This document shows positions 33,537-40,702 of a stretch of 64,000 nt of DNA, piece after piece (the stretch's first letter is position 1; the number at the start of each line of letters is the position of its first letter). The notes beneath the pieces are model-generated. The model saw nothing but the letters and a program-made list of their open reading frames with translations, was not told the DNA's origin and made no database searches. A program made the position numbers and the translations under genes. The stretch is from Nitratireductor aquimarinus (GTDB lineage: Bacteria > Pseudomonadota > Alphaproteobacteria > Rhizobiales > Rhizobiaceae): contig NZ_CP177239.1 of assembly GCF_046773475.1 (NCBI RefSeq), positions 2,790,001 through 2,854,000 on the forward strand. The letters are read 5' to 3'.

Positions 33537-33941
33537 ATGGCACTGAAAATTCGTCTGGCCCGTGCGGGCTCCAAGAAGCGCCCTTACTACCACGTCGTCA
33601 TCGCCGACGTGCGCAGCCCGCGCGACGGCCGCTTCATCGAGAAGGTCGGCTCCTGGAACCCGATGCTGGCCAAGGACGGCGAGCGCGTCGTTCTGAACGA
33701 AGAGCGCATCAAGTACTGGATCGAGAACGGCGCACTGCCGACCGACCGTGTTCTGCGCTTCCTCGACCAGGCCGGCATTGCAAAGCGCGACGAGCGCAGC
33801 AACCCGAAGAAGGGTCTGCCGGGCAAGAAGGCGCAGGAGCGCATCGACGCTGCCAAGCAGGCTGAGGAAGAGGCAAAGGCTGCCGCAGCTGAAGCAGCTG
33901 CTGCTGCCGAGGCTCCGGCTGAAGAGGCTGCAAGCGAGTAA
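33537..33941 (+). CDS. rpsP: 30S ribosomal protein S16
   Basis: S16 is an assembly protein of the small ribosomal subunit. The 134-residue sequence begins MALKIRLARAGSKKRPYYHV and contains DGRFIEKVGSWNPM and ALPTDRVLRFL. The last 50 residues are an Ala- and Glu-rich tail common in rhizobial S16, absent from the 82-residue E. coli protein. Normally rimM, trmD and rplS follow; here a terminator, a palindromic repeat and the convergent asd gene come next. Confidence 0.97.
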   Translation: MALKIRLARAGSKKRPYYHVVIADVRSPRDGRFIEKVGSWNPMLAKDGERVVLNEERIKYWIENGALPTDRVLRFLDQAGIAKRDERSNPKKGLPGKKAQERIDAAKQAEEEAKAAAAEAAAAAEAPAEEAASE

Positions 33942-33980
33942 GCTTTGCATCCTCTGGGCTCTGTTGGCCCGGGAATTGAC

Positions 33981-34009
33981 AATGGCGGGTCGAGAGGCCC
34001 GCCATTTTT
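33981..34009 (+). terminator. Intrinsic terminator of rpsP
   Basis: Perfect nine-base arms (33981-33989 and 33998-34006) with an eight-base loop run into TTTTTG. Confidence 0.85.
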
Positions 34010-34040
34010 GTTTGGGATGTGGTGTGACGCTATCCGTGAT

Positions 34041-34172
34041 GGCGCTCGCCCCTTACCCTTACCCTTACCCTCTCCCCGCTCGCGGGGAGAGGGAGGCATC
34101 CACGTTGCGGCCATCTTCCTTCTCCCCGTGTGCGGGGAGAAGGTGCCGGCAGGCGGATGAGGGGCGAGCGCC
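34041..34172. repeat. Composite palindromic repeat between rpsP and asd
   Basis: Twelve-base terminal inverted repeats (34041-34052 and 34161-34172) enclose two strong hairpins: 34068-34093 (core CCCTCTCCCCGC) and 34118-34143 (core CCTTCTCCCCG). A triple TTACCC run sits on the left. Both hairpin modules recur at 62363-62479. This is a rhizobial-type intergenic palindromic element, structurally like a small non-coding mobile repeat. Confidence 0.8.
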
Positions 34173-34200
34173 AGCCTGACGAACAACCACGGCGCAAAAG

Positions 34201-34227
34201 AAAAAGCGGACCCAAAGGCCCGCTTTT
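34201..34227 (-). terminator. Intrinsic terminator of asd
   Basis: A stem with AAAAGCGG and CCGCTTTT arms (one internal mismatch) gives a T-rich tail on the minus strand, about 30 bases after the asd stop. Confidence 0.75.
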
Positions 34228-34258
34228 CTCGTTCTTCCATCAAAGAACCCGCCTGAGA

Positions 34259-35293
34259 TCAGGCAGCTTCCTTCTTCGGCTGGATCAGGCCGCGCGCCAC
34301 GAGAAGCTCGGCGATCTGAACCGTGTTGAGGGCAGCGCCCTTGCGCAGATTGTCGGCGACGACCCACAGAGCCAGACCATTGTCGACCGTCGGGTCTTCA
34401 CGCAGGCGGCTGATATAGGTGGCGTCTTCGCCGGCGCTCTCGTAAGGCGTCACGTAGCCGCCGTCCTCGCGCTTGTCGATGACCTGGCAGCCCGGCGCTT
34501 CGCGCAGGATCTCGCGCGCCTCGTCGGCCGTGATCGGCTTCTCGAACTCCAGGTTCACGGCTTCCGCATGACCGATGAACACGGGCACGCGCACGCAGGT
34601 GGCCGTGAGCTTGATCTTCGGGTCGAGCATCTTCTTGGTCTCGGCGACCATCTTCCACTCTTCCTTGGTAAAGCCGTCTTCCATGAAGACGTCGATATGG
34701 GGAATGCAGTTGAAGGCGATGCGCTTGGTGAACTTGTTGGTCGAGATCGGATCGGCGACGAAAACGGCGCGCGTCTGCTCGAACAGCTCGTCCATGCCTT
34801 CCTTGCCCGCGCCGGAAACCGACTGGTAGGTGGAGACGACCACGCGCTTGATCGTCGCTGCCTCATGGAGAGGCTTCAGCGCGACCACGAGCTGCGCCGT
34901 GGAGCAGTTCGGATTGGCGATGATGTTCTTCTTGGTGAAACCCTCGATCGCTTCGGGGTTCACTTCAGGAACGATCAGCGGCACGTCCTGGTCGTAGCGC
35001 CAGGCCGACGAATTGTCGATCACGACGCAGCCCTGCTTTCCGATCTTCGGAGAATACTCCTTGGAGATCGAACCGCCGGCCGACATCAGGCAGATATCGG
35101 TGTCGGAAAAGTCGTAGGACTCGAGTGCCTTAACCTTCAGCGTCTTGTCGCCGTAGGAAACCTCGGTGCCGACCGAACGGCGTGAAGCAAGCGGGACAAT
35201 CTCGTCTGCCGGGAAGCCGCGCTCTTCGAGGATATTGAGCATTTCGCGGCCGACATTCCCCGTGGCGCCGGCGACAGCTATCTTGAAACCCAT
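34259..35293 (-). CDS. asd: Aspartate-semialdehyde dehydrogenase
   Basis: Asd reduces aspartyl-phosphate to aspartate semialdehyde, the branch point to lysine, diaminopimelate, threonine and methionine. The 344-residue protein has the NADP loop AVAGATGNVG (6-15). The nucleophile is Cys130 in NPNCSTAQ, and His242 in VFIGHAE acts as acid-base. The TYQSVSGAGKEGM segment is also conserved. It is transcribed on the minus strand after leuD and leuB, separated from leuB by 365 bases, so it probably has its own promoter. Confidence 0.97.
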   Translation of the reverse strand: MGFKIAVAGATGNVGREMLNILEERGFPADEIVPLASRRSVGTEVSYGDKTLKVKALESYDFSDTDICLMSAGGSISKEYSPKIGKQGCVVIDNSSAWRYDQDVPLIVPEVNPEAIEGFTKKNIIANPNCSTAQLVVALKPLHEAATIKRVVVSTYQSVSGAGKEGMDELFEQTRAVFVADPISTNKFTKRIAFNCIPHIDVFMEDGFTKEEWKMVAETKKMLDPKIKLTATCVRVPVFIGHAEAVNLEFEKPITADEAREILREAPGCQVIDKREDGGYVTPYESAGEDATYISRLREDPTVDNGLALWVVADNLRKGAALNTVQIAELLVARGLIQPKKEAA

Positions 35294-35356
35294 GTGGTTT
35301 TTAACTCCTGTCTCTCTCCGCTTGGCTTTGATTTGAAGGCCTGCAGCCAGCAGGCA

Positions 35357-35384
35357 CCTTCTCCCCGGCTAGGCCCGGGGAGAG
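35357..35384. repeat. Partial copy of the CTCCCCG palindromic repeat
   Basis: CCTTCTCCCCGG (35357-35368) pairs with CCGGGGAGAG (35375-35384). It is a shortened relative of the hairpin modules at 34118 and 62454, lying in the asd upstream region. Confidence 0.6.
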
Positions 35385-35405
35385 AACGAGCAGCCGAGGT
35401 GTCAG

Positions 35406-35441
35406 ACCGTTTTGGTCGTCGTTTTGGCTGTCGTTTTGGTA
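35406..35441. repeat. Three 12-base tandem repeats
   Basis: CGTTTTGG recurs at 35408, 35420 and 35432 with a strict 12-base period. The units are imperfect (GTCGTTTTGGCT type). The meaning is unknown. Confidence 0.6.
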
Positions 35442-35589
35442 AAGCAGAGACCGACGCTGCCGTTCCCGGCTGCGTTCAAAAAACTTTGTGCAAATGGCGC
35501 TTCGTGATGCGCGCGCATGGCAAAGGGGTCTCCGTTTCCGGGCGTTGTTTTACGCTGAATCGGTCGCAAGTCAACGCAATAGCGTAAAT

Positions 35590-35612
35590 GAACGGGCCTG
35601 AGCGGCCCGTTC
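35590..35612 (-). terminator. Hairpin downstream of leuB
   Basis: Perfect nine-base arms (35590-35598 and 35604-35612) with a five-base loop lie about 45 bases after the leuB stop on the minus strand. No long T-run follows. Confidence 0.5.
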
Positions 35613-35658
35613 GGCATTTGTGGCCCGGCCTTCATGGGGCCGTGACGGGCACAGACGA

Positions 35659-36768
35659 TCAGGCGAGCGCCTTGTACTTGGCGACAATGGCGTCGCCCAT
35701 GGCGGTGGTGCCGACTTCGGTCATGCCTTCAGACATGAGGTCACGGGTGCGCAGGCCGTCTTCCAGAACCGCAGCGATGGCCTTCTCCAGACGGTCCGCC
35801 TCTTCAACCATGTTGAAGGAGTAGCGCAGGCACATGGCGAAGGAAGCGATCATGGCGATCGGGTTTGCGATGCCCTGGCCGGCGATGTCCGGTGCGGAAC
35901 CGTGCACGGGCTCGTAAAGCGCCTTGCGCGAGCCGGTCTTCTCGTCCGGCGCGCCAAGCGAAGCCGAAGGCAGCATGCCAAGCGAACCGGTGAGCATGGC
36001 GGCAACGTCAGACAGCATGTCGCCGAACAGATTGTCGGTGACGATGACGTCGAACTGCTTGGGCCAGCGCACGAGCTGCATGCCGCCGGCGTCGGCCAGC
36101 ATGTGCGTCAGCTCGACGTCGGAATACTTCGCCTTGTGCGTGTTGGCGACGACCTCTTTCCAGAGCACGCCCGACTTCATGACGTTGTGCTTTTCCATGG
36201 AGCAGACCTTGTTGCTCCGGGTGCGCGCCAGCTCGAAAGCGACGCCGGAAATGCGCTCGATCTCGTAGGTGTCGTAAACCTGGGTGTCGATGCCGCGCTT
36301 CTGGCCATTGCCCAGATCGATGATCTCCTTGGGCTCGCCGAAATAAACGCCGCCGGTCAGCTCGCGCAGGATGAGGATGTCGAGGCCCTCGACGACTTCC
36401 GGCTTGAGGGAGGACGTGGCGGCCAGCGCCGGGTAGCAGATGGCCGGACGCAGATTGGCGAACAGCTCCATCTCCTTGCGCAGGCGCAGGAGGCCGGCTT
36501 CCGGACGAACCTCGTAGGGAACGCCGTCCCACTTGGGACCGCCGACCGCGCCGAACAGAACGGCGTCCGCCGCCATGGCCTTGTCCATGTCGGCATCGGA
36601 GATCGACTGGCCGCACGCGTCATAGGCGCAGCCGCCCACGAGGCCTTCCTCGGTCTCGAAACCGGCATTGAAGTCGGCGTTCATCATGTCGATGAGCTTT
36701 TTGACCTCGGCCATTGCCTCTGGGCCGATGCCGTCGCCGGGGAGAAGAAGGAGTTTGCGCGTTGCCAT
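35659..36768 (-). CDS. leuB: 3-isopropylmalate dehydrogenase
   Basis: LeuB oxidises and decarboxylates 3-isopropylmalate with NAD in leucine synthesis. The 369-residue sequence starts MATRKLLLLPGDGIGPEAM. It includes AVLFGAVGGPKWD, RPEAGLLRLRKEME, the YDTYEIERI region, DVIVTDNLFGDMLSD and GSAPDIAGQGIANP, the metal- and substrate-binding signatures. A GAGAGG ribosome site precedes the ATG. It follows a RidA-family gene and leuD on the same strand. Confidence 0.97.
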   Translation of the reverse strand: MATRKLLLLPGDGIGPEAMAEVKKLIDMMNADFNAGFETEEGLVGGCAYDACGQSISDADMDKAMAADAVLFGAVGGPKWDGVPYEVRPEAGLLRLRKEMELFANLRPAICYPALAATSSLKPEVVEGLDILILRELTGGVYFGEPKEIIDLGNGQKRGIDTQVYDTYEIERISGVAFELARTRSNKVCSMEKHNVMKSGVLWKEVVANTHKAKYSDVELTHMLADAGGMQLVRWPKQFDVIVTDNLFGDMLSDVAAMLTGSLGMLPSASLGAPDEKTGSRKALYEPVHGSAPDIAGQGIANPIAMIASFAMCLRYSFNMVEEADRLEKAIAAVLEDGLRTRDLMSEGMTEVGTTAMGDAIVAKYKALA

Positions 36769-36803
36769 GGAATGCCTCTCGAACTGGTAATTCGAGGGAC
36801 TTG

Positions 36804-37262
36804 CTAATCCGCTCTGCCGGATTGCGCAAGGCTGCTGCCGTACGAAGCGGTACGGTTGCGCTTGAGGGCGGTCACCTCGATCTCGATTTTCATCTCCGGT
36901 TCGTTCAGCTCGCAGACAATCATCGTCGCTGCGGGTCGAATATCGCCGAAGGCTTCTCCGAGGATCGGAAAGACACGGGACACATAAGAGCGGCTGGTCA
37001 CGTAATAATGCGCGCGCACCACATCGGCGAGCTCGAAGCCGCCCTCGGTCAGCGCTGCGCGAATGGTGGAAAGGCAGTTGCGTGTCTGCTCTTCCACACT
37101 GTCGGGCATGGCCATGCTTGCATAGTCATAGCCCGTGGTGCCGGAAACGAAGCACCAGTCTCCGTCAACGACCGCGCGGCTGTAGCCTGCGGTTTTTTCG
37201 AAGGGAGACCCCGTGGAGATGAGGCGGCGCTGGCCGCCTCTATCATCCCGGCTTACGCCCAC
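36804..37262 (-). CDS. RidA-family protein (YjgF/YER057c/UK114) between leuD and leuB
   Basis: The recognisable RidA sequence runs from RRLISTGSPFEKTAGYSRAV to ATMIVCELNEPEMKIEIEVTA. It includes FVSGTTGYD and the arginine in the RPAATM segment that binds the substrate carboxylate in active imine deaminases. No ATG lies near its beginning. The best start is a GTG at 37262 inside the leuD end, giving 152 residues and a ten-base overlap with leuD, with GGAAA upstream. RidA proteins remove reactive 2-aminoacrylate-type imines, which can damage branched-chain pathway enzymes; this makes the operon setting reasonable. The start is uncertain. Confidence 0.75.
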   Translation of the reverse strand: MGVSRDDRGGQRRLISTGSPFEKTAGYSRAVVDGDWCFVSGTTGYDYASMAMPDSVEEQTRNCLSTIRAALTEGGFELADVVRAHYYVTSRSYVSRVFPILGEAFGDIRPAATMIVCELNEPEMKIEIEVTALKRNRTASYGSSLAQSGRAD

Positions 37263-37858
37263 GGATGGCTTTCCGTGTACTTGTTCTCGAAGGTCTCGAT
37301 GGCCGGAGCCTTCTCCATGGTGAGGCCGATGTCGTCGAGGCCGTTCAGCAGGCAGTGCCGCTTGAAGGCGTCGATCTCGAACTTCACCACGCCGCCGTCG
37401 GGGCCGTGGATTTCCTGCGTTTCCAGGTCGACCGTCAGCGTTGCGTTGGAGCCGCGCTGGGCGTCGTCCATCAGCATGTCCAGCTCTTCCTGGCTCACCT
37501 TGATGGGCAGGATGCCGTTCTTGAAGCAGTTGCTGTAGAAGATGTCGGCGAAGCTGGTGGAAATCACGCAGCGAATGCCGAAATCGAGCAGCGCCCACGG
37601 GGCATGCTCACGGCTCGAGCCGCAGCCGAAATTGTCGCCGGCAACGAGAATGCTGGCATTCCGGTAGGCAGGCTTGTTGAGCACGAAGTCCGGGTTCTCG
37701 GAACCATCTTCGTTGAAGCGCATTTCGGCGAAAAGTCCGGCGCCGAGACCGGTGCGCTTGATCGTCTTCAGATAATCCTTGGGGATGATCATGTCGGTGT
37801 CGACATTGACGATCGGCATGGGCGCGGCGACGCCCGTCAGCTTGGTGAACTTGTCCAT
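37253..37858 (-). CDS. leuD: 3-isopropylmalate dehydratase, small subunit
   Basis: LeuD with LeuC isomerises 2- to 3-isopropylmalate. The 201-residue sequence begins MDKFTKLTGVAAPMPIVNVDTDMIIPKDYLKTIKRTGL. It contains the swivelling-domain motif GDNFGCGSSREHAPWALLDFG and SFADIFYSNCFKNGILPI, all standard. leuC is not in the window. It leads the leuD-RidA-leuB string and diverges from the CitE-like gene across about 115 bases. Confidence 0.97.
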   Translation of the reverse strand: MDKFTKLTGVAAPMPIVNVDTDMIIPKDYLKTIKRTGLGAGLFAEMRFNEDGSENPDFVLNKPAYRNASILVAGDNFGCGSSREHAPWALLDFGIRCVISTSFADIFYSNCFKNGILPIKVSQEELDMLMDDAQRGSNATLTVDLETQEIHGPDGGVVKFEIDAFKRHCLLNGLDDIGLTMEKAPAIETFENKYTESHPWA

Positions 37859-37973
37859 AAATCCTGGTCCGTTGTCTGAGCGGCCATTTTATCTGCCGCA
37901 CCTCCATACACAAGCCGGCTCCGCAAAGCAAAGCTCTCTTGCTTCGGATGCGGTACTGGGCCATGAAACGGGC

Positions 37974-38879
37974 ATGCAGCACCATCCCGCACGCCTTCGC
38001 CGTTCCGTTCTCTACGCGCCCGCCAGCAATGAAAAGGCGCTGCTTAAAAGCACGTCTCTGGCCTGCGACGTGGTGATCTACGATCTTGAAGACGCGGTGG
38101 GGCCGGAGGAAAAACTGGCGGCGCGCGAGCGGCTGCGGGACTTCCTGAACGGTGGTGACCGGCCGCGCTGCGAGATCGTCGTGCGCATCAATGCGCTTTC
38201 GAGCATCTGGGGCACGGAAGACTTTCTGGCAGCCCGCGCCATGCGGCCCGACGCCATTCTTCTGCCCAAGGTCGACCGGCCACGCGACATTCTCGATGTG
38301 GACGCGATGCTGGACGAGACCGATGCGCCGCGCAGCCTGAAGCTCTGGGCGATGATCGAGACGCCGCGCGGCGTTCTCAATCTCGGGCCCATCGCAGAGC
38401 TCGGGCGCGATCCGGCGGCGCGTCTCTCCTGCCTTGTTGCCGGCACGAACGACCTGGCCAAGGAAACCGGCATCGAGCTGACCGCTGACCGGCGCTACCT
38501 GTCGCCCTTCCTGTTCCAGCTTGTCATGGCCGCGCGGGCCGGTGGCCTGTCTGTGCTTGATGGCGTCTCCAATGATTTCCGCGATCTGGAGGCGTTCGAG
38601 GCAAGCTGCCTTGAGGCGCGCTCCATGGGGTTCGATGGCAAGACGCTCATCCATCCCGCGCAGATCGGGCCGGCCAATGCGGTTTTCGCGCCCTCTTCCG
38701 AGGCGATCACCGAAGCCGAGGCCATTGTCACGGCCTTTGCTGATCCGAAGAACGCCGGGCGCGGCGTGATTTCGCTCAATGGACGCATGGTGGAGCGCCT
38801 GCATCTGGAAATGGCGCAGACATTGCTGGCGCGCGCCGATGCGATCAGAGAGAAAGACAACAGGGAGACGGCCCCATGA
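37974..38879 (+). CDS. CitE-like (HpcH/HpaI family) acyl-CoA lyase
   Basis: The 301-residue protein belongs to the citrate lyase beta / malyl-CoA lyase fold. It has RRSVLYAPASNEKAL (9-23), the metal-binding VVIYDLEDAV, VVRIN, LPKVDRPRDI, MIETPRGVLN, GTNDLAKETG and the C-terminal FDGKTLIHPAQIGPANAVF. No CitD or CitF partner is nearby, so it is probably an independent lyase or thioesterase for malyl-, methylmalyl- or citramalyl-CoA. I start at the ATG at 37974; upstream frame sequence overlaps leuD and lacks similarity. The next gene overlaps by four bases. Confidence 0.87.
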   Translation: MQHHPARLRRSVLYAPASNEKALLKSTSLACDVVIYDLEDAVGPEEKLAARERLRDFLNGGDRPRCEIVVRINALSSIWGTEDFLAARAMRPDAILLPKVDRPRDILDVDAMLDETDAPRSLKLWAMIETPRGVLNLGPIAELGRDPAARLSCLVAGTNDLAKETGIELTADRRYLSPFLFQLVMAARAGGLSVLDGVSNDFRDLEAFEASCLEARSMGFDGKTLIHPAQIGPANAVFAPSSEAITEAEAIVTAFADPKNAGRGVISLNGRMVERLHLEMAQTLLARADAIREKDNRETAP

Positions 38880-39082
38880 GGCTCTATCGTTTTTTGACCG
38901 GTCCGGACGATTCCAGCTTCTGCCACAAGGTGACGGCGGCGCTCAACAAGGGGTGGGTCCTGCAGGGCTCGCCCACCTATGCCTATGACGCGGAGACCAA
39001 AACGATGCGCTGCGGTCAGGCGGTCTGCAAGGAAATCGACGGGCTTGAATACACCCCGGACATGAAGCTCGGGGACTATTGA
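38876..39082 (+). CDS. Small DUF1737-domain protein
   Basis: The 68-residue protein starts MRLYRFLTGPDDSSFCHKVTAALNKGWVLQGSPTYAYD, the DUF1737 pattern (TG.DD..FC..V..ALN.GW.L.G.P). The function of the family is unknown. Its ATG overlaps the CitE-like stop by four bases, a coupling that suggests a joint role or stoichiometric translation with the lyase. There is no signal peptide and no membrane segment. Confidence 0.85.
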   Translation: MRLYRFLTGPDDSSFCHKVTAALNKGWVLQGSPTYAYDAETKTMRCGQAVCKEIDGLEYTPDMKLGDY

Positions 39083-39107
39083 TCCGCGTGATCTGCGGCT
39101 GGGGTGG

Positions 39108-39530
39108 TCAGGCCACGGATTCTTCGATGCGCGCCATATCGTCGTCGGAAAGACCGAAATGGTGGCCCACTTCGTGGATGAGGACGTGGTTGATGATGTC
39201 GCCCAGCGTCTCTTCGTTCTCGGCCCAGTAATCAAGGATCGCGCGTCGATAAAGCGTGATGCGGTTGGGGCCTTCCCCCGTGGCCGGGTTCCAGCGTTCG
39301 GCAATGCCGCGCCCCTCAAACAGGCCAAGCAGATCGAACGGCGTTTCCAGCGCCAGATCGTCCATGATCTCTTCCGTCGGAAACTCAGCGACCTGAATGA
39401 TGATCTCACCGGTCAGCTTGCGGAACTCTTCCGGGAAGTTCGCATAGGATTCTAGCGCCAGAAGCTCCATTTCCTGGAGCGACGGCGAAAGCTGGCTTTC
39501 CCATGCGCGTGTTTGATAAATGCGTGCCAT
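39108..39530 (-). CDS. Metallopeptidase-family (zincin-like) protein
   Basis: The 140-residue cytoplasmic protein carries the zinc-protease motif HEVGHHFGLSDDD (119-131; H119, E120, H123). It also has ITLYRRAILDYW upstream, typical of the small zincin-like family widespread in proteobacteria and actinobacteria. Catalytic activity has rarely been shown. It converges on the DUF1737 gene and diverges from cpoB. Confidence 0.88.
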   Translation of the reverse strand: MARIYQTRAWESQLSPSLQEMELLALESYANFPEEFRKLTGEIIIQVAEFPTEEIMDDLALETPFDLLGLFEGRGIAERWNPATGEGPNRITLYRRAILDYWAENEETLGDIINHVLIHEVGHHFGLSDDDMARIEESVA

Positions 39531-39706
39531 TCCTTGTCCTTTGAGGCGCCATATAGCGGTTTCTGCGTCCGCTTACGAGGGCGAAAAGCGCCATGCTGTC
39601 GAGCAACGGATGGCTGAAATCAAAATTTGGCCGAAGTCTCACGCCCTGATAAAGAGCAAATGGGGCAGTGAACAGCCCCGTTATCTATTGCGAAAGCGAG
39701 ATTGGA

Positions 39707-40702
39707 ATGTTTTTGCGAACGGTTGTGGGCGGCGTTCTTGCGCTGCCATTTCTCATGGCGGGGTCGGCGTTTGCTTTCGGTCCCGCGACAATGCCCGAAA
39801 TGGGCTCGGCTGAACGGAACTCCGGGCATGTCATTCTTGCCCAGGCTGGCGATCCGCGCGTTGGCGCTCTGGAAGAGCAGCTTCGGCAGCTCAATGGGCG
39901 CGTGGAAGAGCTGAACTTCCAGATTCTGCAGATGCAGGATCAAATGCGCCGCATGCAGCAGGACAATGAGTTCCGCTTCCAGGAGCTGGAAAAGAACGGT
40001 GGCTCGGGTGCTGCGCCGGCTGGCGGAATGCCCGATCAGAGAACCGAGCAGGCCCCCCTGCCCGGTGGCGCCGCTGACGGTACACAGAGCGCGTCGCGGG
40101 ACGCGCCAACCGTCGGCGCGCCGCCACGGTCGCTCGGCAGCGTGCGGTTCGACCAGAATGGCAACATCATCGGTGGCGAGGTCGGCGAGCCTGTTGATCT
40201 GACCCAGGCGGGCGAAATCGGCCAGCTTGGCCCCATTGGCCAGAACGGCGCCGGTCAAAACGGTGTCGGTCAAAACGGTCTGGGCCAAAACGATCAGGTG
40301 GCGGCGCTGCCTTCGGCCGACAATCCCGACGAGCTTTACAGAAACTCCTACGAATTCATCCTGTCGGGCGACTACAAGACGGCGGAAGCCGGTTTCCGTC
40401 AGCACATCGAGCGCTTCCCGGGCGATGCGCGCACCTCCGACGCTCATTTCTGGCTTGGTGAATCTCTGCTCGGTCAGGATCGCTACCGCGATGCCGCAGA
40501 GATCTTTCTGCGCGCCAGCCGCGACTACCCCAGTGCGGACAAGGCCCCCGACATGCTCTTGAAGCTCGGTATCTCGCTGGCAGCGATGAACCAGCGCGAT
40601 GTGGCCTGTGTTACCTACAATGAAATCGGCCAGAAATACCCCGACATTTCCAGCGCGCTGCGTGAGCGTGTCAAACAGGAAAAGGCCCTTGCGGGTTGCT
40701 GA
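39707..40702 (+). CDS. cpoB: Tol-Pal associated periplasmic protein CpoB (YbgF)
   Basis: CpoB coordinates outer-membrane constriction and peptidoglycan synthesis at division with the Tol-Pal system. From the ATG at 39707 (331 residues) a signal peptide (about 1-23, ending AFA) leads to a trimerising coiled coil (LEEQLRQLNGRVEELNFQIL...). A low-complexity linker with GQNG repeats follows, then a C-terminal tetratricopeptide domain (YEFILSGDYKTAEAGFRQHI). A GTG 13 codons earlier is an alternative start. Usually tolQRAB-pal precede it; they are absent here. tilS overlaps its end by seven bases. Confidence 0.9.
   Translation: MFLRTVVGGVLALPFLMAGSAFAFGPATMPEMGSAERNSGHVILAQAGDPRVGALEEQLRQLNGRVEELNFQILQMQDQMRRMQQDNEFRFQELEKNGGSGAAPAGGMPDQRTEQAPLPGGAADGTQSASRDAPTVGAPPRSLGSVRFDQNGNIIGGEVGEPVDLTQAGEIGQLGPIGQNGAGQNGVGQNGLGQNDQVAALPSADNPDELYRNSYEFILSGDYKTAEAGFRQHIERFPGDARTSDAHFWLGESLLGQDRYRDAAEIFLRASRDYPSADKAPDMLLKLGISLAAMNQRDVACVTYNEIGQKYPDISSALRERVKQEKALAGC

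Larger units (their letters stand above)
35294..35658. other. 365-base gap between asd and leuB
   Basis: It holds a partial palindromic-repeat copy (35357-35384), a three-unit 12-base tandem repeat (35406-35441) and a stem at 35590-35612 just after the leuB stop. The asd promoter is expected at its left end. I see no gene. Confidence 0.7.
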
